Origin: Beijerinckiaceae bacterium | GTDB lineage: Bacteria; Pseudomonadota; Alphaproteobacteria; Rhizobiales; Beijerinckiaceae | Assembly: GCA_027533425.1 (NCBI GenBank) | Contig: JAPZUD010000009.1 | Coordinates: 1-33,868, forward strand | Reading direction: 5' to 3' | Length of the DNA stretch: 33,868 bases | Part shown: in pieces, positions 1 through 17,819 of the stretch | How positions within the stretch are numbered: the first letter of the stretch is position 1 | How the letters are laid out: the number at the start of each line of letters is the position of its first letter | Translations under genes and position numbers: made by a program | Notes under the pieces: generated by a model | Told to the model about the DNA's origin: nothing | What the model saw: only the letters and a program-made list of their open reading frames with translations | Databases searched by the model: none

Positions 1-244
1 AATCAACGTGCGCATAATGGCGGTTCGAGGTCTCGTACTCGACATGCGCCGTCGAGATCGTGATCCCGCGCGCCTTCTCTTCCGGCGCCTTGTCAATCTG
101 GTCATACGCCGTGAACGTCGCACCGCCCGTCTCGGCAAGAATCTTCGTGATCGCCGCCGTCAGCGACGTCTTGCCATGGTCAACGTGACCAATCGTCCCG
201 ATGTTGCAGTGCGGCTTCGTACGAGAAAACTTTTCCTTGGCCAT
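1..244 (-). CDS. tuf: Elongation factor Tu, N-terminal part (window edge)
   Basis: EF-Tu is the GTPase that delivers aminoacyl-tRNA to the ribosomal A site. Only the first 81 codons are in the window; the gene runs off the left edge. The translation starts [19 protein letters not shown], and the G1 loop GHVDHGKT lies at about residues 19-26. The switch I region with RGITI follows near residue 60. The ATG at 244 is the family start. The gene is the last member of the rpsL-rpsG-fusA-tuf (str) operon, 55 bp after the fusA stop, with no terminator between them. A second tuf 3' end lies at the right edge of the window, so the genome carries two copies. Confidence 0.98.
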   Translation of the reverse strand, partial: MAKEKFSRTKPHCNIGTIGHVDHGKTSLTAAITKILAETGGATFTAYDQIDKAPEEKARGITISTAHVEYETSNRHYAHVD

Positions 245-299
245 GAGGCCCTCCTGAATAATGCGCGCCGTTGGCGCTCAACGGTTTGAACTGCCGCCC

Positions 300-2387
300 T
301 TAGGCGTATTTCGAGATCACTTCCTCGGCCACGTTGCGCGGCACCTCGGCATAATGGTCGAAGACCATCGAGAACGAGGCGCGACCCTGGCTGAACGAGC
401 GCAGCGTATTCACGTAGCCGAACATGTTGGCCAGCGGCACCATCGCGTTGACCACGTTGGCGTTGCCCCGCATGTCCTGGCCCTGGATCTGGCCACGGCG
501 GGAATTCAGGTCACCGATCACCGAACCGGTAAAGTCTTCCGGGGTGACTACTTCCACCTTCATGATCGGCTCCAGCAGAACCGCGCCAGCCTTCTGGAAG
601 GCTTCGCGCAGGCCCTGGCGAGCCGCGATTTCGAAGGCAATCGCCGACGAGTCCACTTCGTGATAGGCGCCGTCGGTCAGGCTGACCTTGATATCGACCA
701 CCGGGAAGCCCGCGAGCGGACCCGAACCGATGACGCTCTCGAGACCCTTCTCGACACCCGGGATGTATTCCTTCGGCACCGAGCCGCCGATGATCTTCGA
801 CTCGAAGGTGAACCCGGCATTTGGTTCGTTCGGCTCGAGCACGAACTTGATGCGGGCAAACTGGCCCGAACCACCCGACTGCTTCTTGTGGGTGTAGTCA
901 TGCTCGACCTGGCGGGTGATCGTCTCGCGATACGCAACCTGCGGAGCGCCGACATTCACTTCGACCTTGTGGGTCCGCTTCAGGATATCGACCTTGATAT
1001 CGAGATGCAGTTCGCCCATGCCCTTGATGATGGTCTGGCCGGATTCCTGGTCGGTGGAGACGCGGAAGGACGGATCTTCCGCGGCCAGCTTGCCGAGGGC
1101 GATCGCCATCTTTTCCTGGTCGCCCTTCGATTTCGGCTCGATCGCCATCTCGATCACGGGCTCGGGGAATTCCATGCGCTCGAGAACAACCTGCTTGTTC
1201 GGATCGCAGAGCGTATCCCCGGTCCGGCTGTCCTTGAGGCCGATCACGGCGATGATGTCGCCGGCATAGGCTTCCTTGATTTCTTCGCGGTTATTCGCAT
1301 GCATCAACAGCATGCGGCCGATGCGCTCCCGCTTCTCGCGGGTGGAGTTGGCGAGCGTCGAACCGGATTCCAGCTTGCCCGAATAGATACGGCAGAAGGT
1401 CAGGACGCCATAGGGATCGTCCATGATCTTGAAGGCCAGCATCGAGAGCGGCTCGTCGTCCGACGACCGGCGCTCGATTTCCTCGCCGGTATCGACATCG
1501 ACGCCCTTGATCGCCGGACGGTCGAGCGGGGTCGGCAGGAAGTCAACGACCGCATCGAGCAGCGTCTGGACGCCCTTGTTCTTGAAGGCCGAACCACAGA
1601 GAACCGGGTAGAAGGCACCCGTCAGCACAGCCTTGCGGATGCACTTGCGGAGGGTCTCCTCGTTCGGCTCGTTGCCTTCGAGATAGGCTTCCATCGCCGC
1701 ATCGTCCATCTCGACAGCGGCTTCAACCATGGCTTCCCGGTATTCCTTGGCCTTGTCGAGCAGGTCCGCCGGGATGTCGATATCGCGATACGACGCGCCC
1801 AGGCCGTCATCATCCCAGACGACACCCTTCATGCGGATCAGGTCGATGATGCCCTTGAAATCCGATTCGGCGCCGATCGGCAGCTGGATCGCAACCGGCT
1901 TGGCACCGAGGCGGGTCTTGATGTCCGAAAGGCAGCGATAGAAATCGGCACCGATCTTGTCCATCTTGTTGGCGAACACGATGCGCGGCACGTTGTACTT
2001 GTCGCCCTGGCGCCAGACCGTCTCGGTCTGCGGCTCGACACCCTGGTTCGAATCCAGCACGCAGACAGCACCGTCGAGAACGCGCAGCGAACGCTCGACC
2101 TCGATGGTGAAATCGACGTGGCCGGGCGTATCGATGATGTTCAGGCGCTTCTTCTTGCCATCACGGCCTTCCCAGAACGCGGTGGTCGCGGCCGAGGTGA
2201 TCGTGATGCCACGCTCCTGCTCCTGCTCCATGAAATCCATGGTCGCAGCGCCTTCGTGCACTTCGCCGATCTTGTGGCTCTTGCCGGTGTAGTAGAGGAT
2301 ACGCTCGGTCGTCGTGGTCTTGCCGGCATCGATGTGAGCCATGATGCCGAAGTTGCGATAATCCTCGAGGGGATATTGGCGGGCCAT
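300..2387 (-). CDS. fusA: Elongation factor G
   Basis: This is the 695-residue translocation GTPase of the ribosome, full length for the family. The GTPase motifs are in order: G1 AHIDAGKT (residues 17-24), G2 with GITIT (about 60-64), G3 DTPGH (86-90) and G4 NKMD (140-143). Domains II-V follow, with the usual [18 protein letters not shown] segment near the C-terminus. The ATG at 2387 has GAGGA about 6 nt upstream. It lies 35 bp downstream of the rpsG stop and 55 bp upstream of tuf, so it belongs to the str operon. No truncation or unusual residues were seen. A long open frame on the opposite strand is a codon-usage shadow. Confidence 0.99.
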   Translation of the reverse strand: MARQYPLEDYRNFGIMAHIDAGKTTTTERILYYTGKSHKIGEVHEGAATMDFMEQEQERGITITSAATTAFWEGRDGKKKRLNIIDTPGHVDFTIEVERSLRVLDGAVCVLDSNQGVEPQTETVWRQGDKYNVPRIVFANKMDKIGADFYRCLSDIKTRLGAKPVAIQLPIGAESDFKGIIDLIRMKGVVWDDDGLGASYRDIDIPADLLDKAKEYREAMVEAAVEMDDAAMEAYLEGNEPNEETLRKCIRKAVLTGAFYPVLCGSAFKNKGVQTLLDAVVDFLPTPLDRPAIKGVDVDTGEEIERRSSDDEPLSMLAFKIMDDPYGVLTFCRIYSGKLESGSTLANSTREKRERIGRMLLMHANNREEIKEAYAGDIIAVIGLKDSRTGDTLCDPNKQVVLERMEFPEPVIEMAIEPKSKGDQEKMAIALGKLAAEDPSFRVSTDQESGQTIIKGMGELHLDIKVDILKRTHKVEVNVGAPQVAYRETITRQVEHDYTHKKQSGGSGQFARIKFVLEPNEPNAGFTFESKIIGGSVPKEYIPGVEKGLESVIGSGPLAGFPVVDIKVSLTDGAYHEVDSSAIAFEIAARQGLREAFQKAGAVLLEPIMKVEVVTPEDFTGSVIGDLNSRRGQIQGQDMRGNANVVNAMVPLANMFGYVNTLRSFSQGRASFSMVFDHYAEVPRNVAEEVISKYA

Positions 2388-2422
2388 AACGTGTCCTCGT
2401 CCTGTCCGGTGCGGGGCCTGAA

Positions 2423-2893
2423 TTACCAGCGATAATGCGAGAAGGCGCGGTTGGCTTCCGCCATCCGGTGCGTCTCTTCGCGCTTCTTCACGGCGTTGCC
2501 GCGGTTATTGGCAGCATCGAGCAGCTCCGACGAGAGGCGCTCGACCATGGTCTTGTCGTTGCGGCTGCGGGCCGCATTGATGATCCAGCGGATCGCGAGC
2601 GCCTGGCGGCGCTCGGTGCGCACTTCGACCGGCACCTGGTAGGTGGCACCACCGACGCGGCGCGACCGGACTTCAACGGCCGGCGCGACATTGTCGAGCG
2701 CCTGCTTGAAGAGCGGCAGCGGATCCGCTTTGGCACGGCTCTCGATGATGTCGAAAGCGCCATAGACGATCTTTTCGGCAACCGACTTCTTGCCCTCGTA
2801 CATGACGGCATTCATGAATTTCGTGAGCACGACGTCGCCATATTTGGCGTCCGGAATAATTTCGCGCTTTTCGGCAGCGTGACGGCGAGACAT
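2423..2893 (-). CDS. rpsG: 30S ribosomal protein S7
   Basis: S7 is a 156-residue primary 16S rRNA-binding protein of the 30S head; it contacts the 3' major domain near the exit site. The sequence begins [12 protein letters not shown] and ends AFSHYRW, and contains the conserved [11 protein letters not shown] segment and the [15 protein letters not shown] tail. The ATG at 2893 was chosen because it gives the family length and has GAGGG 7 nt upstream. The frame is open 28 codons further up, but that stretch does not resemble S7. It lies 28 bp after rpsL. In E. coli S7 is the translational repressor of this operon; a matching site was not identified here. Confidence 0.98.
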   Translation of the reverse strand: MSRRHAAEKREIIPDAKYGDVVLTKFMNAVMYEGKKSVAEKIVYGAFDIIESRAKADPLPLFKQALDNVAPAVEVRSRRVGGATYQVPVEVRTERRQALAIRWIINAARSRNDKTMVERLSSELLDAANNRGNAVKKREETHRMAEANRAFSHYRW

Positions 2894-2921
2894 GTGTAAA
2901 CCCTCTTGAACCGGAGCCGAG

Positions 2922-3293
2922 TTACTTCGGGCGCTTCGCGCCGTACTTCGACCGGCGCTGCTTGCGGTTCTTGACACCCTGCGTGTCGAGAACGCCGCGG
3001 AGAATGTGATAGCGGACGCCCGGAAGGTCCTTCACGCGGCCCCCGCGGATCATCACGACCGAGTGTTCCTGAAGGTTGTGACCTTCACCGGGGATGTAGC
3101 CGATCACTTCGAAGCCATTGGTGAGACGCACCTTGGCGACCTTGCGGAGCGCCGAGTTCGGCTTCTTCGGGGTCGTGGTGTAGACGCGCGTGCAGACGCC
3201 GCGCTTCTGCGGGCAGCTTTCCAGGGCCGGAACCTTGTTCCGGTTGCGGACAGCTTCCCGGGGCTTCCGGATCAACTGGCTAATCGTCGGCAT
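2922..3293 (-). CDS. rpsL: 30S ribosomal protein S12
   Basis: S12 is a 123-residue decoding-centre protein and the first gene of the str operon. It starts [12 protein letters not shown], and the ATG at 3293 has AAGGG upstream. The streptomycin-relevant segment [13 protein letters not shown] has the wild-type lysine at residue 43. The second loop, [13 protein letters not shown], has wild-type Lys88, so there is no sequence sign of streptomycin resistance. The frame is open a further 48 codons upstream, but that part is not S12-like. The operon probably has its own promoter, since an intrinsic terminator separates it from rpoC. Confidence 0.98.
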   Translation of the reverse strand: MPTISQLIRKPREAVRNRNKVPALESCPQKRGVCTRVYTTTPKKPNSALRKVAKVRLTNGFEVIGYIPGEGHNLQEHSVVMIRGGRVKDLPGVRYHILRGVLDTQGVKNRKQRRSKYGAKRPK

Positions 3294-3796
3294 TCGATGC
3301 CCTTCTCTTACCTGTTCCCTCCCGAAGGAGGCCCGTTGGGCCCGAAAGCCCGCATGTTTCAGCCCATTGCGGGGCTGTCCTGCGCCCGTCCAGCACGAAG
3401 ACCGGTACGAAGCGCAAAAACGCGCCGTTCGGGCCATGCCTGAGCGGGCCCAAAAGGCGCCTGAACCAGAGGATCGGACGGACGGACCGTACGATCATGA
3501 CCGGCTCGACCAATGATCCAGGATCACGGATCGATCTGTTGCTGGTCGCTTGGAAAGCAGCGTTTGATCCGGGTCGTTCCGCGATGGTTCGCGAAGCATG
3601 CACAGATCACAGCCTGCTAAGTGGCGTGCTTCTGACTCGGCAGGCCCGGATTGTCAACACCCTTTTCCCGTTTTGACACCGCTGCGTGCACGATCTCCGG
3701 ATTTTGCCTCCCTCACGGAAGTGCAATCCGCAGACCCTGCCGTCACACGGCACCGCAGCCCCGCCCAGGCAGGTTGGCAAGGGTCACTATACCCCA
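3294..3796. other. Leader and promoter region of the str operon
   Basis: This is about 500 bp between the rpoC terminator and rpsL. No gene was supported on either strand; the short open frames do not resemble known proteins and lack good ribosome binding sites. The only clear signal is a perfect TTGACA on the minus strand at 3652-3657, which would give a leader of over 300 nt before rpsL. I see no convincing S7-type operator fold by eye. Confidence 0.5.
3629..3657 (-). promoter_or_regulatory. Candidate sigma-70-type promoter of rpsL-rpsG-fusA-tuf
   Basis: The minus strand has a consensus -35 box TTGACA (3652-3657), then a 17-nt spacer and a weak -10 (CAGAAG, 3629-3634, three of six matches). 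It lies between the rpoC terminator and rpsL in the right orientation. The strong -35 is seen; promoter function is inferred. Confidence 0.4.
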
Positions 3797-3827
3797 GACA
3801 AAAGGGGCGGACCCGAAGGCCCGCCCC
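3797..3827 (-). terminator. Intrinsic terminator after rpoC
   Basis: On the minus strand a 7-bp GC stem (GGGGCGG paired with CCGCCCC, 3804-3810 and 3821-3827) is extended by two inner pairs past one mismatch and capped by a four-base loop. It is followed directly by TTTT, 27 nt beyond the rpoC stop. This closes the rpoB-rpoC transcript and separates it from the str operon. Confidence 0.8.
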
Positions 3828-3853
3828 GTGATTCCCGGCGAGGAAGCGGCCGC

Positions 3854-8041
<4,188 letters not shown>

Positions 8042-8121
8042 CAGTCGTCTCCTGGGGGATGCCGGCGGCCACGTCTGGCTGCGAATCCCGATCCGATAAC
8101 TCTATCCTACGCGATCACGAC

Positions 8122-8167
8122 GGCCGGGCGAGACACGCCGGGCCGGAAAGGGAGGGAAACCCCTCCC
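8122..8167 (-). promoter_or_regulatory. Two consecutive hairpins between rpoB and rpoC
   Basis: Directly after the rpoB stop, the minus strand can form a perfect 7-bp stem (8150-8156 with 8161-8167) with a four-base loop, followed by TTT. A second GC-rich stem follows at 8122-8144, with eight of nine pairs. They resemble an attenuator or an RNA-processing site in the spacer. Function is inferred; the two genes are still expected to be co-transcribed. Confidence 0.4.
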
Positions 8168-8177
8168 CGTCTGCAGG

Positions 8178-12329
<4,152 letters not shown>

Positions 12330-12451
12330 CTTGATCCTCGTTAAAGCACGTCCGAATACGACGGGGATACGGTCACCGTGGCAACCGACCGAAACCGTTC
12401 GCGAACGGCTTGGGTCGATCGGGCTTACGAACCACCAGATCCTTCAGACCA

Positions 12452-12480
12452 AAAGGCCCGCGCAGGGAAACCTGCGCGGG
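12452..12480 (-). terminator. Attenuator hairpin between rplL and rpoB
   Basis: A perfect 10-bp stem (12457-12466 with 12471-12480) with a four-base loop is followed on the minus strand by CCTTTT. This is an intrinsic terminator form placed inside the rplJL-rpoBC operon. In E. coli a terminator at the same place lets only part of transcription pass into rpoBC and so sets the ratio of ribosomal protein to polymerase. The same role is inferred here from position and shape. Confidence 0.8.
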
Positions 12481-12512
12481 TCAATGATGTCAGGGGCCCC
12501 GGAGGGCCGAAC

Positions 12513-12893
12513 TCACTTGAGTTCGACCTTGGCGCCAACAGCCTCGAGCTGCTTCTTGATCTTCTCGGATTCGTCCTTGGAAGCGCCTTCCTTGACGGGC
12601 TTCGGAGCGCCTTCGACGAGGTCCTTGGCTTCCTTCAGGCCCAGGCCGGTAATGGCGCGGACTTCCTTGATGACTTCGATCTTCTTGTCGCCGGCCGAGG
12701 CGAGAACAACCGTGAACTCGGTCTTCTCTTCAACAGCAGCAGCGGCAGCGCCACCACCAGCCGGAGCGGCGGCAACGGCAACGGCGGCGGCGGCGGAAAC
12801 GCCCCACTTCTCTTCGAGCATCTTCGCCAGTTCGGCGGCTTCGAGAACGGTGAGGTTCGACAGTTCGTCGACGAGTTTGGACAGGTCAGCCAT
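12513..12893 (-). CDS. rplL: 50S ribosomal protein L7/L12
   Basis: This is the 126-residue stalk protein that binds translation factors. It has an N-terminal dimerisation domain ([20 protein letters not shown]), an Ala/Gly-rich hinge at about residues 34-54, and the factor-binding C-terminal domain with [20 protein letters not shown] and [11 protein letters not shown]. The ATG at 12893 was preferred over one two codons upstream, because AAGGA is spaced 7 nt from the former and only 1 nt from the latter. It lies 87 bp downstream of rplJ, and an attenuator hairpin follows. Confidence 0.98.
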   Translation of the reverse strand: MADLSKLVDELSNLTVLEAAELAKMLEEKWGVSAAAAVAVAAAPAGGGAAAAAVEEKTEFTVVLASAGDKKIEVIKEVRAITGLGLKEAKDLVEGAPKPVKEGASKDESEKIKKQLEAVGAKVELK

Positions 12894-12980
12894 GGTCATA
12901 TCCTTCGGCTATCAATCGTTGCATTCGTTTTTCGCGGAGCGGCCCATGAAAACGGGCGGCCCCAGATCGGGTTCTTCGTC

Positions 12981-13499
12981 TCAGGCTGCTTCGTCTCGCT
13001 TGGCATAGGCCCCGAACACACGCGCCAGCTTCGCGGCAGGCGCGGTCGAGAGCTGCGCGATCTTCGTCGCCGGGGCCTGGATCAGGCCGATCAGCTTCGC
13101 ACGCAGTTCGTCGAGCGACGGCATGGTGGCCAGGGCCTTCACACCATCGACGTTGAGAGCGGTCTTGCCCATCGCCCCGCCGAGGATCACGAGCTTGTCG
13201 TTCCCCTTGGCGAAATCCACCGCCACCTTCGGAGCCGCGACCGGGTCATCCGAATAGGCAAGAATGGTCGGACCCTTCATCAGGCCCGCGATAGACGCGA
13301 CATCAGTGCCATCGAGCGCGATTTTCACGAGGCGATTCTTCGCGACCTTCACCGTGGCGCCAGCAGCCTTCATCTCCTTGCGGAGCTTCTGCATCTGGGC
13401 AACGGTCAGGCCGGAATAATGCGCGACGACAACCACACTGGCCTTCGAGAAGACCGAGTTGAGTGTCGAGACGAGCTCTTCTTTACCAGCTCTATCCAC
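12981..13499 (-). CDS. rplJ: 50S ribosomal protein L10, GTG start
   Basis: L10 forms the base of the L7/L12 stalk and in E. coli represses its own operon by binding the leader. The 172-residue protein begins (M)[16 protein letters not shown] and contains [17 protein letters not shown] and the [11 protein letters not shown] segment. The start is a GTG at 13499, preceded by GGAG at 7 nt; no ATG near this point fits the family N-terminus. An ATG-like opening much further upstream adds non-homologous residues. In many bacteria rplJ directly follows rplA, but here an acyltransferase gene and about 600 bp of non-coding DNA come between. Confidence 0.96.
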   Translation of the reverse strand: MDRAGKEELVSTLNSVFSKASVVVVAHYSGLTVAQMQKLRKEMKAAGATVKVAKNRLVKIALDGTDVASIAGLMKGPTILAYSDDPVAAPKVAVDFAKGNDKLVILGGAMGKTALNVDGVKALATMPSLDELRAKLIGLIQAPATKIAQLSTAPAAKLARVFGAYAKRDEAA

Positions 13500-14106
13500 G
13501 TGCTTTCTCCGGATCGGGGCACAGGATGATCCCTGCCCCTCTCTGCGCTCTGCCATCCTCAGGCGGCGCATCGGATGCGACACCCAGAAGGACAACGGTT
13601 CATGCGGGTTTCCCCGCCTTGACCCCTCCCCGGTTGCCCGGATCGAGGCCCGCCTGTCCCCCTGGGGATGAACGGGAAATTCCCGCGAACCCTAGGGCCG
13701 AGAAAACGAATGCTGCGCTCCGGAAGGACGGATCCTTCGGAAGCGCGAATTCCTTTCCCCATCTATGCAGGCTTGTCCCCCCGGAGATCGGCTCTCCCCG
13801 GAAAGCCGCGGCAGGGCCGCGGATGATTAAGCCGGTGACAGAAAACACTCCCCTGATCGCTTGCGCGAACCGGATCGACGCGAATGTCTGACAACCCTTG
13901 CACCTGCAGTCTCGGACAGGATTGACTGGTTTGGAAGAAAGGATCACTCTGGATCGCCCTATTCCAGCCAGTTCGCTCCCTTATCGGGCGCGACAGAAAA
14001 GGACACGGTCTCCCGCGATCCTCTTCCGCAAGCTGTGGTCAATAATACCTCGTCGATCAGGACGCAAGAGGGGGCTTGACAAAATCCCGGACTTTGTTCC
14101 CGCCAA
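13500..14106 (-). promoter_or_regulatory. Long rplJ upstream region with leader hairpins
   Basis: This is about 600 bp without a supported gene. Near the gene, a hairpin at 13516-13539 (six outer pairs GGGGCA/TGCCCC plus a bulged inner part) lies just ahead of the rplJ ribosome binding site. A short stem with a GAAA loop lies at 13601-13620, and a larger imperfect hairpin at about 13718-13746. This fits an L10-type autoregulatory leader, which is expected here, but I cannot confirm the family fold by eye. The operon promoter must lie in this region. One good -10-like TATTAT is visible on the minus strand (14041-14048) without a matching -35. Confidence 0.35.
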
Positions 14107-15252
14107 TCACGCCGGAACAGTCTGTCCCGACGCTGTCGGTTCCGCCGGCCGGGCACGGGAGATCATGAACGGCCGCTCGATGAAGCGGTAGGTCTTGGCC
14201 GAAATGACAATCGTCACCAGCAGCAGCACGGCGATGACCAGGAGGTCGATTGCGGTACCGCCGAAGCTGAAGACGCGGCCGCTGCCCGAACCGGAGACGG
14301 TAAGCGGAACCTTTGTCACCTTCTCCACCACGATCAGGACCAGGCGCAGCCCGTAATAGAGCAGTGCATGGACGAGGTAGATCGAGTAGCTCCACAGCCC
14401 GAGCGCCTGGATCGGGCGGCTTTCGAGCGCCTGCGTCAGCAGGCCCCGGCCCTGGCTGAACACCACGATCACGCCTGCAAAGACCAGCGGCGCGAAAAGC
14501 GAGGAGAGGTTGACCCCGGTTGCCACCAGGTAGCTCGAAAGGGCCAGAACGACAGCAACCTCGATCGCGGTGCCACCCTCGATGACAAACCTCTCGGACC
14601 GGACGAGCCGGTAGGTCGCCGCGCCGATGAAAAAGCCGTAGATCGCCCGGAAGAGACCGAAATCATGGGTCGCGAACAGATAGATCGGCGAGTTCCAGGC
14701 CACGACGAGCATCGCGCCGAAGGCGATCGGCAGCAGCGCCTTGTCGAGATGGCGGCGGAACGCGAGGACGGCGGCGGCGAAGACGAGATAGGTCCAGAAC
14801 TCGACCGAGATGCTCCAGGCCGGACCGTTCCAGGTGGTCGTCCCGTGGAGGTTGAGCGACTGGGTCATCGTGATATTGCTCAGCAGCGCCATCCAGGACT
14901 TGCTGGCTGTGAACGGCGCTTCCTCGAGCGGCAGCGCTACGAAGGCCTGGAGAACCGCCTTGAGCATCTCGATGCCGAAGAACGCGAACAGGATCGAGAA
15001 ATGCAGCGGCCAGATCCGCCAGAAGCGCCTCGACATGAAATCCCGGGCCGATCCGGCATCCACCAGTCGCTGGCCCCAGGCATGCATGATCACAAAGCCC
15101 GAGAGAACGAAGAAGAAGTCGACGAAGAGTTCCCAGTTCTTCCAGCCGGCCATGTCGCGCAGCGGGTTGTCGATCGGCGCATGGTAGAACGTGATCGCGA
15201 GAGCTGCCAGCCCACGCCATCCGTCAAGGGCCTCGTAACGCTTCGACTCCAT
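14107..15252 (-). CDS. Acyltransferase-3 family membrane protein (OafA-like)
   Basis: This is a 381-residue integral membrane protein of the acyltransferase-3 family, whose members transfer acetyl or other acyl groups to extracytoplasmic sugars and glycans. Family marks are His24 in TFYHAP (the conserved N-terminal His), FFVLSGFVIMHAWG (48-60), the Arg-rich SRRFWRIWPLH loop (74-84) and WSISVEFW (146-153). About ten hydrophobic segments follow. The ATG at 15252 has GGAGAG upstream and gives the usual N-terminus (YEALDGWRGLAAL). It sits alone between rplA and rplJ, after a strong terminator, so it needs its own promoter. The acceptor is unknown, and no glycan locus is nearby. Confidence 0.85.
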   Translation of the reverse strand: MESKRYEALDGWRGLAALAITFYHAPIDNPLRDMAGWKNWELFVDFFFVLSGFVIMHAWGQRLVDAGSARDFMSRRFWRIWPLHFSILFAFFGIEMLKAVLQAFVALPLEEAPFTASKSWMALLSNITMTQSLNLHGTTTWNGPAWSISVEFWTYLVFAAAVLAFRRHLDKALLPIAFGAMLVVAWNSPIYLFATHDFGLFRAIYGFFIGAATYRLVRSERFVIEGGTAIEVAVVLALSSYLVATGVNLSSLFAPLVFAGVIVVFSQGRGLLTQALESRPIQALGLWSYSIYLVHALLYYGLRLVLIVVEKVTKVPLTVSGSGSGRVFSFGGTAIDLLVIAVLLLVTIVISAKTYRFIERPFMISRARPAEPTASGQTVPA

Positions 15253-15420
15253 GTGCTTCTCTCCGGTACAACGCAAGGTATTCGCTTGTGAGTTGCAAGC
15301 CCTGCGCCAGCACCAACGCATAGGGGAGAGGTGTTTCCAGCCGGTGAATCGGATCCTCCGTTCCAGTCCGGGACGTTTCCGCCGGGCCTGTGCGGAAACG
15401 GCACGGGGGACCCGGAAACG

Positions 15421-15448
15421 AAAAAGCCCCGCGCCGGAGGCGCGGGGC
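15421..15448 (-). terminator. Intrinsic terminator after rplA
   Basis: A perfect 10-bp GC stem (GCCCCGCGCC with its complement, 15426-15435 and 15439-15448) with a three-base loop is followed by TTTTTCGTTT on the minus strand. It lies 30 nt past the rplA stop and ends the secE-nusG-rplK-rplA transcript before the acyltransferase gene. Confidence 0.88.
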
Positions 15449-15478
15449 AAGGATTCACCGGCCCGGAAGGCCGGAGGT

Positions 15479-16201
<723 letters not shown>

Positions 16202-16205
16202 GGCG

Positions 16206-16655
16206 TTACCCCACCACCTCGAGGCCCATGGCACGGGCCGAACCACGGATCTGCTCGACAGCGGAATCGATCGTGTCGCAATTCATGTCGACGATCTTCT
16301 TCTCGGCGATGTCGCGCAGCTGCGCTTCGGTCACCTTGCCGACGAAGGCGCCCTTGCCGGGGGTCTTCGAACCCGAGGCCGGCTTCTTGCCGAGCTTCAG
16401 ATTGGCAGCCTTCTTGAGGAAATAGGTCACCGGCGGCTGCTTCATCTCGAAGGTGAAGGAGCGGTCGGCGAAGGCGGTGATGACGACGGGGATCGGCATC
16501 CCCTTTTCCATCTGCGCGGTCTTCGCATTGAAGGCCTTGCAGAATTCCATGATGTTCAGACCACGCTGACCGAGGGCCGGACCCACGGGCGGCGCCGGCT
16601 TGGCGTCGCCAGCCGGAATCTGCAGCTTGATAAAGCCGATGATTTTCTTTGCCAT
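16206..16655 (-). CDS. rplK: 50S ribosomal protein L11
   Basis: This is a 149-residue GTPase-centre protein that binds 23S rRNA with its C-terminal domain. It begins [20 protein letters not shown], followed by the [23 protein letters not shown] signature, and ends [13 protein letters not shown]. The ATG at 16655 has GGAGAG 5-6 nt upstream. It is separated from nusG by 221 bp that contain a 12-bp long-range hairpin, a likely leader element, and it overlaps closely with rplA downstream. Confidence 0.98.
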   Translation of the reverse strand: MAKKIIGFIKLQIPAGDAKPAPPVGPALGQRGLNIMEFCKAFNAKTAQMEKGMPIPVVITAFADRSFTFEMKQPPVTYFLKKAANLKLGKKPASGSKTPGKGAFVGKVTEAQLRDIAEKKIVDMNCDTIDSAVEQIRGSARAMGLEVVG

Positions 16656-16673
16656 GTCTCTCTCCAGAACCCG

Positions 16674-16751
16674 GCCGGACCACGGATAGGGCCGTCGGGG
16701 GCGAAGGCCATTCCCCGGGCGGGGTCAGGCCGATTGGAACCGTGGTCCGGC
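16674..16751 (-). promoter_or_regulatory. Long-range leader hairpin upstream of rplK
   Basis: Arms of 12 perfect base pairs (16674-16685 and 16740-16751, GCCGGACCACGG and its complement) enclose 54 nt that can fold further. The structure ends about 8 nt before the rplK ribosome binding site and has no U-tract, so it is not a terminator. The position matches the place where L1 binds the rplK-rplA mRNA in E. coli. An L1-responsive leader is the likely reading but is inferred. Confidence 0.5.
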
Positions 16752-16876
16752 TTTGCGTGGCGGCTTCCGAGAAGAAACCGCCAACCGCCCGCCACGGATT
16801 TCGGGCACCGGCCGCAGCCGATACCGGAAGTCGGTGCGCATAAGCGCAGAAACAGGGGAAAGCAAGCGAAAAGCGC

Positions 16877-17434
16877 TTACTTCAGCTTTTCGACCTGGCT
16901 GAATTCCAGTTCCACCGGGGTCGCGCGGCCGAAGATCGACACGGCCACCTTCAGGCGCTGGCGCGGGAAATCCACTTCCTCGACCACGCCGTTGAACGAG
17001 GCGAACGGGCCTTCGGCCACCTTCACGTTCTCGCCCACCTCGTAGATGATCGTGGTCTTCGGCTTCTCGCTGGTCTCGACGACCTGGCCCTTGATACGCT
17101 CGGCCTCGGCATCCGGGATCGGGATCGGCTTCTTGTCCGCCCCGAGGAAGCCGGTGACCTTCGGCGTGTTCTTGATGAGGTGGTAGGCCTCGTCGGTCAG
17201 TTCGCATTTCACCAGCACATAGCCGGGGAAGAACTTGCGGTCGGTCTCGATGCGGCGGCCGCGGCGCACTTCCGTCACCTTCTCCGTCGGGACAAGGATT
17301 TCCTCGAACAAATCCTCGAGGCCACGCAGGGCAGCGCCGTTCTTGATGTCATCCGCCACCTTCTTCTCGAAATTCGAGAAGGCATGGACGATGTACCAGC
17401 GCTTGGGCCGGTCGGCACGGGCGGTCGCGGACAT
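16877..17434 (-). CDS. nusG: Transcription elongation factor NusG
   Basis: NusG binds RNA polymerase and couples it to Rho and the ribosome. The 185-residue protein has the NGN domain (WYIVHAFSNFEKKVADDIK, then RKFFPGYVLVKCELTDEAYHLIKNTPKVTGFLG). A short linker is followed by the C-terminal KOW domain (VKVAEGPFASFNGVVEEVD then RLKVAVSIFGRATPVELEF). The ATG at 17434 lies 11 nt after secE, so the two form one operon. Length and motifs are standard. Confidence 0.98.
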   Translation of the reverse strand: MSATARADRPKRWYIVHAFSNFEKKVADDIKNGAALRGLEDLFEEILVPTEKVTEVRRGRRIETDRKFFPGYVLVKCELTDEAYHLIKNTPKVTGFLGADKKPIPIPDAEAERIKGQVVETSEKPKTTIIYEVGENVKVAEGPFASFNGVVEEVDFPRQRLKVAVSIFGRATPVELEFSQVEKLK

Positions 17435-17445
17435 GATCGGGCTCC

Positions 17446-17643
17446 TCAGCGGCCAATGCCGAGCACAAGCCCGACGCCCCAGCGGATCACCATATCCGCC
17501 AGCAGGAAGAAGATCGACGCCACGATCACGAGCAGGAACACCATGCCGGTGGTGATCATGGTTTCCTTGCGGGTCGGCCAGGAGACCTTTTTGCCTTCGG
17601 CCTGCACTTCCTGCAGGAATTCAACCGGGTTCGGCTTCGCCAT
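17446..17643 (-). CDS. secE: Preprotein translocase subunit SecE
   Basis: This is a 65-residue SecE of the short, single-span type usual outside enterobacteria. It has an amphipathic N-terminal helix with the conserved VSWPTRKET motif (about residues 20-28) and one membrane segment (about residues 31-52). It clamps SecY in the SecYEG channel. The ATG at 17643 is preceded by AAGGA at 9 nt. It is the first gene of secE-nusG-rplK-rplA. In many relatives tRNA-Trp lies just upstream; here a foreign-looking 13-kb stretch does. Confidence 0.96.
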   Translation of the reverse strand: MAKPNPVEFLQEVQAEGKKVSWPTRKETMITTGMVFLLVIVASIFFLLADMVIRWGVGLVLGIGR

Positions 17644-17790
17644 CGCCCATGATCCTTCTCGTTCCGGCGCCTTGCGCCAAGATCGCTGCGGGACCGCGAC
17701 CTTTCAAGGGGGCACGGCCGGTTTTCGCCTGCAAGGCCCCGTTCCCGCTCCGCGGGTCGTTCGTGGCCGGTTTGTCAGGGAATGCAGTGT

Positions 17791-17819
17791 TACATAGTCG
17801 GTTGCGCGGGCAGCGTCAA
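17791..17819 (-). promoter_or_regulatory. Promoter of secE-nusG-rplK-rplA
   Basis: The minus strand has TTGACG (17814-17819), a 17-nt spacer, and TATGTA (17791-17796). It would start transcription about 140 nt before secE. The spacing is ideal and the -35 matches five of six positions. It shows how the operon can be expressed although separated from tRNA-Trp. Confidence 0.6.

Noticed and set aside
2922-3293. Streptomycin-resistance change in rpsL, or rifampicin-resistance change in rpoB
   Set aside because: Lys43 and Lys88 of S12 and the main rifampicin-pocket residues of RpoB are wild type. The Thr at the E. coli Asn518 position is ordinary for the class.
13463-13947. Short open frames in the rplJ upstream region on both strands
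   Set aside because: They have no recognisable similarity, overlap leader hairpins and lack convincing ribosome binding sites.
14075-14080. TTGACA on the plus strand next to the acyltransferase stop
   Set aside because: No -10 lies at a proper distance and no plus-strand gene follows.
14107-15252. Acyltransferase as part of a surface-polysaccharide locus
   Set aside because: No glycosyltransferase, Wzx/Wzy or other glycan gene lies nearby; the neighbours are ribosomal protein genes.
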